Shown: piece by piece, positions 6,545-12,553 of the stretch | Layout of the letters: the number at the start of each line of letters is the position of its first letter | Position numbering within the stretch: the first letter of the stretch is position 1 | NCBI GenBank assembly: GCA_023230825.1 | Contig: JALNWO010000032.1 | Span: 1 to 12,553, forward strand | Direction: 5' to 3' | DNA from: Acholeplasmataceae bacterium | GTDB taxonomy: Bacteria > Bacillota_I > Bacilli_A > Acholeplasmatales > Acholeplasmataceae | DNA length: 12,553 nucleotides | Notes under the pieces: generated by a model | Database searches by the model: none | The model's input: the letters and a program-made list of their open reading frames with translations, nothing else | Told to the model about the DNA's origin: nothing | Position numbers and translations under genes: made by a program

Positions 6545-8704
6545 ATGAAAAAGGTATTATTAGTACTAGCTGTGGTGTTTTTGTCGCTAGGATTAGCGGC
6601 ATGTAAGAAAAACGGTGAAGATTATACATTTGATGAACAACTATCGGCACCAATAAATCTAACAATCAGTGATCAAGTGTTATACTGGAGTGCCGTGCCA
6701 CAGGCTAAGGAATATGTTGTTTACATTAATGGTGAAAAAGCTAAAGTTGTTAAGTCACCTTCTTATAATTTCGCGAAAGAAAAAGGAGGACGACTTATCT
6801 TTACTGTTGTTGCGGTTGCGCCTAAAGGGATGCGTGACTCTGTTCATAGTACTTCAATCGCTTATATTGCTAATCGAGAAGCTGAGATAGCGGTGATCTT
6901 GCAGATTCTTACACAAAAAGATTTTCCAGAGCACGTAAGATTACCATTTGCAGAAGAACTTGTTAATAAAGGGATGGTATCATCTGAGTTTACAAGAGCT
7001 TTTGATGCACTTGAGGCTTTTAATGAAAACATGGGTGAGCCAGAATCACCAATGGATATTTACCAACAAGTTCATCAACTCGTAGGTGATGTTGTTCAAG
7101 TTGAAGCTCTTGTATCAGGTTTTATCAAAGTTTTAGCACCAGAACTCATTGATCAAGCCGTTGCTGATATCGATAATGATATTGAATGGTATGAGTACTT
7201 GATGGAAATAGATCCTTGGTGGGGTTATTCATATAGTCAAAGGATTGCTGAACTTGAAGAACAAAAAGCAACTTTAATTGCTCTTAAGACAGAAATTACT
7301 GAATCTGGTGATGTTGTTGTTCGTGGAGCCATGGTTGTTGTCGAGTATTTCTTAAGCATTGAAAAGATGATTACCACAGATTTAATTACGAAAATAACGA
7401 ACGTTTCAGAAATCGATAATCCGAACCAAATCAATGTCAATGAGCTGGTTTTAATTAAAACTGAAATTGCTAACATCTTAAAAGAAACGATGCCAAAACA
7501 AAGTGATGTTGTTGCCTTAATTAATACATTATCATTGATGTCAAGTTATTTTGAGGACCAAGGTGTCGCGATTGACTTTGATAAGATTTATCCAGAAAAA
7601 ATGGCAGTCAGTCTTTTATTAACATTTGAAGCTTATATTGCTTTTATTGATCACTTTGACGCGAACTTCTTTAATGAGTTCAAAGGTTATGTCACTGGAA
7701 ACGATCCAGATGAAATCCAACAAGCTAAAACTGCTATCTTATTAATTACATATATTGAATCATATTTGAAAGACAACAGTGAACTCATTGATAGAATTAA
7801 CAATGTATATACAGCAGCAGAAAAAGAAGCCGCTTTTAATGACTATCTCGAATCAATGAGCGAGATGATGGAAGAATTTAATTTACTTCCGGAGTTTGCT
7901 TCAATCTTTACTTTCAATACACTATTAACTCTTGAAGGAGTTTTCGAAGATGCTTTCTATGCCATTTTAGATAAGTTTGTTGAAAGAGAAGGAGCCTTGT
8001 TGATGACGATTGCGGAACAACAACTTTATGAGACTAACTTTAATCGATTGGATTATTGGGAACAAGATTACGATGAACACTTTTATTACGATGATTTCTA
8101 TCAAGCTTTAATTATGAATGAAGTCGCTCATTTAGTAAATGCAGCTTATCAAACGATTTCATACGAAGAGTTTGATACACTAAGAGAAGCAATCGTTGAA
8201 TTTGCAGTATTTGGCTTTATGTCGTCTATTATTGGAGAGGCCGATAATAATTTCAGCAATACAATAAATACGTTCTTCAACAATACATCAAATGACTTAT
8301 ACCTTTTAAGTCGAGGTCTTGTCCAACACCTGGCTGAAAACGATGTGTTATTGGCTTATGCGAATGCATATGAAGCACGATTTAAAAATCATTATCAAGA
8401 TATTTTTGCTGAGCATGTAGATTTCAAACTTGTTTTCATCTTAAAAGAATTCCACCAATATATGACTACAGAAACTTACGGCCACATCGATTCTATTATC
8501 GATGAGTTAGAAGATTTCTTTATGCTTGATATTTTTGAAGGCCAAATTCCTTGGGATGCGACAGACAGACTCCAATCTGCATTGGACTACATCAAAACGA
8601 CGAAAGCAGAAATTATGGGCTTTAACCCAGGCAGCTTAACCCAAGCGCAAAAGAATCGTTTACATGTTATCCTTGAAGATATCGAAGACATTTTGAATGA
8701 TTAA
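6545..8704 (+). CDS. Surface lipoprotein with an Fn3-like domain and a long helical body (paralogue 2)
   Basis: A 719-residue homologue of the preceding gene product. The signal peptide MKKVLLVLAVVFLSLGLAAC has a classical LAAC lipobox with Cys20 as the lipid anchor. The Fn3-like domain covers about residues 36-112, with APINLTISDQVLYWSAV, YVVYINGEK and LIFTVVAVAPKG aligning directly with paralogue 1. The helical body also aligns along its length: ETMPKQSDVVALINTLSLM versus ETMPTQGELALVINTLSAM, GVFEDAFYAILDKFVEREG versus TVFEDAFYDLLAEFVAREG, and MNEVAHLVNA versus ANEAAHLIDA. The products have diverged substantially, so the duplication is not recent and both copies have been kept as full open frames. 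AAGGAG (6532-6537) sits 7 nt before the ATG. Function is unknown. Confidence 0.9.
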   Translation: MKKVLLVLAVVFLSLGLAACKKNGEDYTFDEQLSAPINLTISDQVLYWSAVPQAKEYVVYINGEKAKVVKSPSYNFAKEKGGRLIFTVVAVAPKGMRDSVHSTSIAYIANREAEIAVILQILTQKDFPEHVRLPFAEELVNKGMVSSEFTRAFDALEAFNENMGEPESPMDIYQQVHQLVGDVVQVEALVSGFIKVLAPELIDQAVADIDNDIEWYEYLMEIDPWWGYSYSQRIAELEEQKATLIALKTEITESGDVVVRGAMVVVEYFLSIEKMITTDLITKITNVSEIDNPNQINVNELVLIKTEIANILKETMPKQSDVVALINTLSLMSSYFEDQGVAIDFDKIYPEKMAVSLLLTFEAYIAFIDHFDANFFNEFKGYVTGNDPDEIQQAKTAILLITYIESYLKDNSELIDRINNVYTAAEKEAAFNDYLESMSEMMEEFNLLPEFASIFTFNTLLTLEGVFEDAFYAILDKFVEREGALLMTIAEQQLYETNFNRLDYWEQDYDEHFYYDDFYQALIMNEVAHLVNAAYQTISYEEFDTLREAIVEFAVFGFMSSIIGEADNNFSNTINTFFNNTSNDLYLLSRGLVQHLAENDVLLAYANAYEARFKNHYQDIFAEHVDFKLVFILKEFHQYMTTETYGHIDSIIDELEDFFMLDIFEGQIPWDATDRLQSALDYIKTTKAEIMGFNPGSLTQAQKNRLHVILEDIEDILND

Positions 8705-8722
8705 TTTTTTAAATTAAAGAAG

Positions 8723-8755
8723 AGACAATCTATTTTGGAATAGATTGTCTTTTTT
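8723..8755 (+). terminator. Rho-independent terminator of paralogue 2
   Basis: GACAATCTATT (8724-8734), loop TTGG, AATAGATTGTC (8739-8749): an 11-bp perfect stem followed by six Ts. Its outer arms match those of the paralogue 1 terminator. Confidence 0.95.
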
Positions 8756-8789
8756 CTTTGTTCAATTAGAAAAAATGAGCAATAAGTTG

Positions 8790-8795
8790 TATAAT
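8790..8795 (+). promoter_or_regulatory. Candidate -10 box of the DUF2130-type gene
   Basis: TATAAT lies 56 nt before the start codon and after a strong terminator. The best -35 candidate is TTAGAA (8766-8771) at 18 nt, which is weak. A short symmetric CTTTT-T-AAAAG follows at 8814-8824. Confidence 0.45.
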
Positions 8796-8851
8796 GAAGA
8801 CAAGAGAAAAATCCTTTTTAAAAGAATATTAATGCTTAAGGAGGCAATAAA

Positions 8852-10192
8852 ATGGCTAAATTAACCGATATTATCGTAATTGATGCGTATACGCTTGAAT
8901 TGAATACCGATGCAAAAAAAGGTGACCGAATTGATTTAAGAGATTTGATTCATATCGACACCAATGTCTTAGTTAAAAAGATTGAAGCGAAAAAAGATGA
9001 GCTTTATGAACAACGACTGAATGATTTAGAAAGAAGGTTTGCCTTAGAGAAGGAACAAGCCGTTTTATCTGCTGTAGGCGATAAAAAAACAGAAATCGTT
9101 CGTTTAGAAACAGAACTTAAAAATCAAAAAGAACAACTAACGATGGAACTTGAAAAAACGTATGAACTTAAAGTTGCTGAATTAAAACATGCAATGGAAA
9201 ATTTAAAACGCGACCAAGAGCACGCCATCCAAAAGCTTCAGTTGGAACAAGCGAATCAATATAATAATCAAATTCATCAAGCAGAAAAAGAAATCAATCA
9301 ACTTAAAAACGAACTTAAAGCCAATGCCCTTCTTGCTGAGTCTGAAAAAAGAACAGCTGTTTTAGAAAAAGAACAAGAGTTGAAAGAACCAATAAAAGAA
9401 AAAGAATTGCTGATCGATCGATTAAACCAAGAAAAATCTACGCTTAACATTAAACAAATGGGTGAATACTTAGAAAAATGGGTCAATGAGGAATATCAAA
9501 ATCACGCTTTAAATGGTTTTGAAACGTGTACATGGGAAAAAGACAACATTGCTGTACGAAGTGAAGGTGAACATCGTGGAACGAAAGCTGATTACTTATT
9601 TAAAGTGTATGCGTCTGAAGAAAAAACAGAGCTTGATTTATTAACCTCTGTCGCAATCGAAATTAAAAGTGAAGCAATCGATTCAAAAAATAAAACAAAA
9701 AATGCCGATCACTATGAGAAACTTCATAAAGATCGCCTCAAGAAAAATTGTGAGTATGCGTTATTAATTAGTGAGCTAGAATGGGAAACCGCAAATGATG
9801 CACCGATTAGAAAAGTATCACAATATGAAAAGATGTATATGGTTCGGCCGCAATACTTTATTGTCTTCTTAAATATTATTGTTGCCTTAGGCCTAAAGTA
9901 TAAAGAAATTGTTAAAGGTTATCACTTTGAAAGAGCACAATTTAAAGATGCAGAAGACATTTTAGCCGAATTTGAAACAATGAAAGATGAAATCTTAACA
10001 CGCTCTATTAACTACATTGAAAATCAAGTAACACAAATTGAAAAACGAGCTCAAAATATTAAGGCAGATGCTGAAGAAATTACTAAAGCAACTAAAATCA
10101 TTTTAGAGACACACTTACAAACAGTCATTAATAAAATTAATCAGTTTAAGATTAACCGAATTACTCAAAAAATTGACAAGTTAAATGACTAA
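8852..10192 (+). CDS. DUF2130-type protein: coiled coil plus PD-(D/E)XK nuclease-like domain
   Basis: A 446-residue soluble protein. A short N-terminal beta-rich segment (1-40) is followed by a long charged coiled coil (about 43-198, rich in E, K and Q heptads). A globular domain (about 200-360) carries GTKADYLFKV and then SVAIEIKSE. D247 and E270-x-K272 fit the acidic and E-x-K positions of a PD-(D/E)XK nuclease core. KNADHYEKLHKDRLKKNCEYALLISELE and RPQYFIVFLNIIV follow in the order typical of DUF2130 proteins. A second coiled coil (about 370-446) ends it. Length and architecture fit that family, whose members are usually about 400-450 residues and have no settled function; nuclease activity is inferred only. 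AAGGAGG (8838-8844) lies 7 nt before the ATG. It stands alone between two terminators, with no restriction or phage genes beside it. Confidence 0.82.
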   Translation: MAKLTDIIVIDAYTLELNTDAKKGDRIDLRDLIHIDTNVLVKKIEAKKDELYEQRLNDLERRFALEKEQAVLSAVGDKKTEIVRLETELKNQKEQLTMELEKTYELKVAELKHAMENLKRDQEHAIQKLQLEQANQYNNQIHQAEKEINQLKNELKANALLAESEKRTAVLEKEQELKEPIKEKELLIDRLNQEKSTLNIKQMGEYLEKWVNEEYQNHALNGFETCTWEKDNIAVRSEGEHRGTKADYLFKVYASEEKTELDLLTSVAIEIKSEAIDSKNKTKNADHYEKLHKDRLKKNCEYALLISELEWETANDAPIRKVSQYEKMYMVRPQYFIVFLNIIVALGLKYKEIVKGYHFERAQFKDAEDILAEFETMKDEILTRSINYIENQVTQIEKRAQNIKADAEEITKATKIILETHLQTVINKINQFKINRITQKIDKLND

Positions 10193-10194
10193 AT

Positions 10195-10223
10195 AAAAAA
10201 CAGTTCCCAAAGGAACTGTTTTC
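10195..10223. terminator. Bidirectional terminator between convergent units
   Basis: AAAACAGTTCC (10197-10207), loop CAAA, GGAACTGTTTT (10212-10222). The stem is flanked by As on the left and Ts on the right, so it can stop transcription from both sides. It lies 2 nt after the stop of the rightward gene and 8 nt beyond the end of the leftward S-component gene. Confidence 0.92.
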
Positions 10224-10231
10224 ATTTATAA

Positions 10232-10759
10232 TCATGGTTGTTCAGGCAACATCATATGAGTTTGTAAAGCCCTCTTGAGTGGTTGATAAAGCCATAAGAC
10301 ACTTAAGAAGTTAGCAACTGACATCATCACCTCAAAGGGGAGATCAGCGAGTAAATAAGGTAGGAAGGGTACATCCAATAACCAAACGTTAAAAGGAATA
10401 AAAATCCATCCATATACAAATCCATAGATAAACGCAAAAATGGCTAAACCGATGGCATTGTCTAATGTTTTAAAAACTGTAGATAGTAATACCGGAATGA
10501 GGAGCCAAGCAATGTACATCGCTGGTAGTAAGACCGGTAAGACAGGGCCTAAGGGTGAAAATAGATTGACAATGATGACGTGTATCGTAACAATCAATAT
10601 CGTTTTTCTAAAGCCAAAGAGGCGTGTGTATAAAATAACGAGTAAAACAGAAAGTTGGACATTAGGAATAAAGGATAGTGCCATTTGTTGCACAAACAAA
10701 ATCGATGTTGCGACAACAATCAAAGTTAAGTCTTTAATTGATTGATTTGTTTTTGTCAT
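10232..10759 (-). CDS. ECF transporter S component (substrate-binding membrane subunit)
   Basis: A 175-residue, very hydrophobic protein with about six membrane helices (near 11-30, 34-50, 53-68, 75-95, 102-122 and 141-160). The C-terminal segment ADLPFEVMMSVANFLSVLWLYQPLKRAL (138-165) follows the pattern of ECF S components, which bind a vitamin or metal and dock onto a shared EcfT/EcfA/EcfA' energizing module. None of those module genes is here, so it would be a group II system using a shared module encoded elsewhere. The substrate is not readable from the sequence; cobalamin is suggested only by the upstream transcobalamin-like partner. The start lies 4 nt after the previous gene's TGA, and its GGTGA ribosome site overlaps that stop, indicating tight translational coupling. 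Confidence 0.85.
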   Translation of the reverse strand: MTKTNQSIKDLTLIVVATSILFVQQMALSFIPNVQLSVLLVILYTRLFGFRKTILIVTIHVIIVNLFSPLGPVLPVLLPAMYIAWLLIPVLLSTVFKTLDNAIGLAIFAFIYGFVYGWIFIPFNVWLLDVPFLPYLLADLPFEVMMSVANFLSVLWLYQPLKRALQTHMMLPEQP

Positions 10760-10763
10760 TTAA

Positions 10764-11228
10764 TCACCAACTTTCATCTAAAGAAATACGAATGCGCTCG
10801 ACGACACTTAAATCAACGCGATCAAATCCAACAGTTGCGACATAAAAACCAGAGCCTTCATCGATTTCTAACTTTAAAAATGTTGTCCCCCAGTCTGACA
10901 CAAGAATAAAGTTTTCTCCTTGAATGGCGAGGATGATATGGTTTTTTTGGCCTAAGACATTAAACTGATATTGGCATGTTGTATCGGGTTGATAAAACTG
11001 GTTAGCACATGTTAAAGCAAAGTTTGTCTTTAGAAGAGAATAAAGCGTATCCTCTTTTCCATAAGTTAGCGTATTTTGATAATGAATGTTTTCATCACTA
11101 CCAGCGATAATCAATTCAAACTCTCCATCGGGAAATGATGGTTCAGGTTTAAAGACAAACTCAAACAATATAAATGCGAAAAGAAGGACAACAATTGTCA
11201 AAATAATTTTTGATAGATTTTGTTTCAT
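10764..11228 (-). CDS. Membrane-anchored DUF4430-like (transcobalamin beta-domain-like) protein
   Basis: A 154-residue protein with an uncleaved-looking N-terminal helix (about 8-26) and an extracellular part. There is no lipobox cysteine. The soluble part resembles a DUF4430 domain: TLYSLLKTNF (61-70), then a central strand with ILAIQGENFILVSDWGTTFLKLEID (98-122), GFYVATVGFDRVDL, and a final strand RIRISL. These parallel the 'sLydLL ... I.G ... W.yyVNG ... G....l.dGD.I.f' order of the family, although W113 and the residues around it are the only strongly typical ones. Cys74 and Cys85 could form a disulfide outside the cell. AGGAGG (11237-11242) sits 8 nt before the ATG. It lies between the large lipoprotein (21-nt gap) and the S component (4-nt gap), so it may pass ligand between them. 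The domain call is moderate. Confidence 0.7.
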   Translation of the reverse strand: MKQNLSKIILTIVVLLFAFILFEFVFKPEPSFPDGEFELIIAGSDENIHYQNTLTYGKEDTLYSLLKTNFALTCANQFYQPDTTCQYQFNVLGQKNHIILAIQGENFILVSDWGTTFLKLEIDEGSGFYVATVGFDRVDLSVVERIRISLDESW

Positions 11229-11249
11229 CGAGTTGTCCTCCTTTTTTAA

Positions 11250-12443
11250 TTAATTAAAAGCGAATAAGTGTGTGGGTGGAAAACCCCAAATATCACGGGC
11301 AATTTTATATTGGACAAGCGCCGCAAATGCTTGTGGTGTTGCGAAATTGAAATCAGCATTCTCATCGGTTAATCGTGATTTAAAGCCATTTCCTTCTTTA
11401 AAAGACATTAAGGCTTCAATGAGGCCAACACCATCTGTCTGGAATGTTTCATCTTCAGGATTAAGACCGTGTGCGATGAGACCCATAATGATGGTTGCGG
11501 TTGATTCAGAGCTATAGCTGTTCATAAATTTCATTCCGTTTACACCTGAGTTATTTTGAATATAGCTTTTAGCATCATCTAAGAAATCATCTAAGTCGCT
11601 GTAGCCATATGTTGCACTTAAGATCATTCCCAAAAGATCGCTATCATTAATTGTTGTATCAATCAGAGTTTGAACAGCTGCTTCATTTTGTTTGCCACTT
11701 AAAGTTAAGGCTTCTAAATAAGTTGATAAACTATAAGGGTTACCAGGTAAATCTAAACTTAATAAGTGTGTTTGATAGTTTGTTAAATCAAGACCCTCAA
11801 CACCAGCATAAACACCATATCGAATGAGTTCACCAATGGTTTGTTCTGCCAAAGGTTTTGCAGTTAACGCCAAGTCATCATAAAGATAGTAAGGTGTTAA
11901 ATCAAGTTCTAGATAATGCCGTGTGTTTAATTGATGAATGGCAGCTAAAACTAAATGGTTCATTTGTTCAGCGTTGATATATGAGTCAAGTGCATCACTA
12001 GCAATAAAATCATAAATGAATTGATCGACTGTTTGGTCAAAATCAGATAAAGTCGACGTTTCCACAAACTTAATTTCTAAACCATCTGCTAAAACGACAT
12101 CACCTAAACCAGTCCAGGACTCTTCTCCATCAACATAAAGACTATAGAAGTAGTTATAGCTAGCACCATACTCTTTTGGATAGTGACCATCGATCCCATT
12201 GACTAAGACTCCGATGTCGTAGACATCGTAATCAAGGGGAACAACCGCTTCAATCCATTCGACTGTGGTTTTTTCCACTTCAGGGTCAAAGGAAATATCC
12301 TTATCAACTAACAAGACAGATTCGCTATTTACCAATTGGAAGGTAAACTGTGGCAAATCTCCGGGCAAATCATTTTCGTCTTGGCACCCAGCAAGAGTGA
12401 AAACGAGTAAAACTAAAAACAGTAAAATCGTGGTCTTTTTCAT
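11250..12443 (-). CDS. Transcobalamin-like lipoprotein: DUF4430 domain plus prenyltransferase-like alpha-barrel repeats
   Basis: A 397-residue surface lipoprotein. The signal peptide MKKTTILLFLVLLVFTLAGC carries an LAGC lipobox, giving lipidated Cys20. Residues about 35-130 form a DUF4430-like beta domain, with the diagnostic YNYFYSLYVDGEESWTGLGDVVLADGLEIKFVE (97-128). Residues about 135-397 resemble the helical repeats of squalene-hopene cyclase/prenyltransferase and transcobalamin alpha barrels, including SSESTATIIMGLIAHGLNPEDE (311-332) and DGVGLIEALMSFKEGNGF (337-354). Transcobalamin and intrinsic factor clamp cobalamin between two such domains but have the alpha domain first. A role in capturing cobalamin or a similar ligand for the S component is therefore likely but inferred. 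The ATG at 12443 is preferred because AAAGGAG precedes it and it begins a canonical signal peptide; a frame open to 12515 would run through the leader hairpin. First gene of its operon. Confidence 0.88.
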   Translation of the reverse strand: MKKTTILLFLVLLVFTLAGCQDENDLPGDLPQFTFQLVNSESVLLVDKDISFDPEVEKTTVEWIEAVVPLDYDVYDIGVLVNGIDGHYPKEYGASYNYFYSLYVDGEESWTGLGDVVLADGLEIKFVETSTLSDFDQTVDQFIYDFIASDALDSYINAEQMNHLVLAAIHQLNTRHYLELDLTPYYLYDDLALTAKPLAEQTIGELIRYGVYAGVEGLDLTNYQTHLLSLDLPGNPYSLSTYLEALTLSGKQNEAAVQTLIDTTINDSDLLGMILSATYGYSDLDDFLDDAKSYIQNNSGVNGMKFMNSYSSESTATIIMGLIAHGLNPEDETFQTDGVGLIEALMSFKEGNGFKSRLTDENADFNFATPQAFAALVQYKIARDIWGFPPTHLFAFN

Positions 12444-12470
12444 CTTTTCTTCTCCTTTTTTTGAAATAAA

Positions 12471-12492
12471 AACCATGTCCAGGGACATGGTT
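12471..12492 (-). promoter_or_regulatory. Perfect 10-bp-arm inverted repeat in the operon leader (attenuator or operator)
   Basis: AACCATGTCC and GGACATGGTT are separated by two bases. Read leftward, the hairpin (effectively about 9 bp with a four-base loop) is followed by TTTATTTC, a weak U-rich run. It ends 27 nt before the start codon of the transcobalamin-like gene. It could be a leader terminator/attenuator controlled by something upstream, or a dimeric-repressor operator. Confidence 0.6.
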
Positions 12493-12553
12493 ATAATAAC
12501 AAAAAAAGTTATCACACTCTCACATCCCAGAAGACTGTTTTAAATTTAAATCA
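12493..12553 (-). other. Truncated leader upstream of the nutrient-uptake operon
   Basis: About 60 nt of leftward leader are present before the window ends. A short ATAAC-N7-GTTAT hairpin lies at 12494-12510, and an imperfect ACA-g-TCTT...GAGA-g-TGT hairpin lies upstream, around 12514-12538. No clear promoter is visible, so transcription probably starts outside the window. The adjoining attenuator-like hairpin suggests the 3' end of a riboswitch or leader RNA, but no class can be assigned from this fragment. Confidence 0.3.

Larger units (their letters stand above)
4094..8755 (+). repeat. Ancient tandem duplication of a whole lipoprotein transcription unit
   Basis: Two consecutive units each hold a TTTTATAATATAAT promoter element, a TCTT-N4-AAGA leader palindrome at the same offset, a homologous lipoprotein gene, and a terminator built on ACAATCTA...TAGATTGT arms. 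The proteins align over nearly their whole lengths but differ at many positions, and the first is 13 residues longer. The duplicated unit therefore included its regulatory flanks. Confidence 0.8.

Noticed and set aside
6333..6665. Leftward 110-codon open frame across the gap between the lipoprotein genes
   Set aside because: It runs through the terminator hairpin, promoter and both gene ends. Its composition is that of complemented AT-rich DNA and it has no ribosome site.
9298..9486. Leftward frame within the coiled-coil gene
   Set aside because: It is the complement of biased coiled-coil codons (serine/phenylalanine rich), a common artefact.
10440..10745. Rightward 101-codon open frame
   Set aside because: It is fully antisense to the S-component gene, lacks a ribosome site and has no recognisable protein features.
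11272..11517. Rightward 81-codon open frame, and a similar one at 12265-12543
   Set aside because: Both are complements of the transcobalamin-like lipoprotein gene or its leader, with no initiation signals.
12444..12515. 24-residue N-terminal extension of the transcobalamin-like lipoprotein
   Set aside because: It crosses the leader hairpin and the ribosome site and would bury a canonical lipoprotein signal peptide.

Overview
The window is low-GC DNA from a Gram-positive-type bacterium that uses the standard genetic code. UGA acts as a stop at 10764-10766 and tryptophan is TGG throughout, so it is not a Mycoplasma/Spiroplasma-type genome. AGGAGG ribosome sites, Gram-positive lipoproteins, a CIRCE-like operator and short leaders would fit an Acholeplasma/Izemoplasma-like Mollicute relative or another AT-rich Firmicute. 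That placement is inference; no taxonomic marker gene is present.

Layout, left to right. (1) The 5' end of a leftward membrane-protein gene (1-221) is divergent from a small heat-shock protein gene (390-830). Each has a good sigma-A promoter, and the hsp20 leader carries a CIRCE-like inverted repeat next to the ribosome site. (2) A two-gene ABC module follows: a LolD/MacB-type ATPase (921-1589) overlapping by 23 bp a ten-helix FtsX-type permease with two ectodomains (1567-3999). (3) Two tandem paralogous lipoprotein genes (4175-6373 and 6545-8704) each have an N-terminal fibronectin-III-like domain and a long acidic, probably helical body of unknown function. They also share promoter, leader palindrome and terminator arms, so the duplicated unit was a whole transcription unit. 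(4) A monocistronic DUF2130-type gene (8852-10192) encodes a coiled coil followed by a PD-(D/E)XK-like core. (5) A bidirectional terminator (10195-10223) separates the rightward genes from a leftward three-gene operon (12443 to 10232): a transcobalamin-like lipoprotein, a membrane-anchored DUF4430-like protein, and an ECF transporter S component. The operon leader contains a perfect 10-bp-arm inverted repeat and runs off the window edge.

How the genes may work together. The leftward operon reads as a micronutrient capture and uptake system, with two surface-anchored beta-domain proteins feeding a membrane S component that would use an ECF energizing module encoded elsewhere. Cobalamin is the leading guess, from the fold resemblance to transcobalamin/intrinsic factor, but the substrate is not proven by the sequence. 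The ABC/FtsX pair and the downstream lipoproteins are all envelope proteins but have separate promoters, so any functional link is speculative. The most novel material is the tandem lipoprotein family with its conserved leader, and the transcobalamin-like lipoprotein with its beta domain before its alpha domain. I saw no tRNA, rRNA, CRISPR array, insertion sequence or phage gene. No intergenic stretch exceeds 300 bases.
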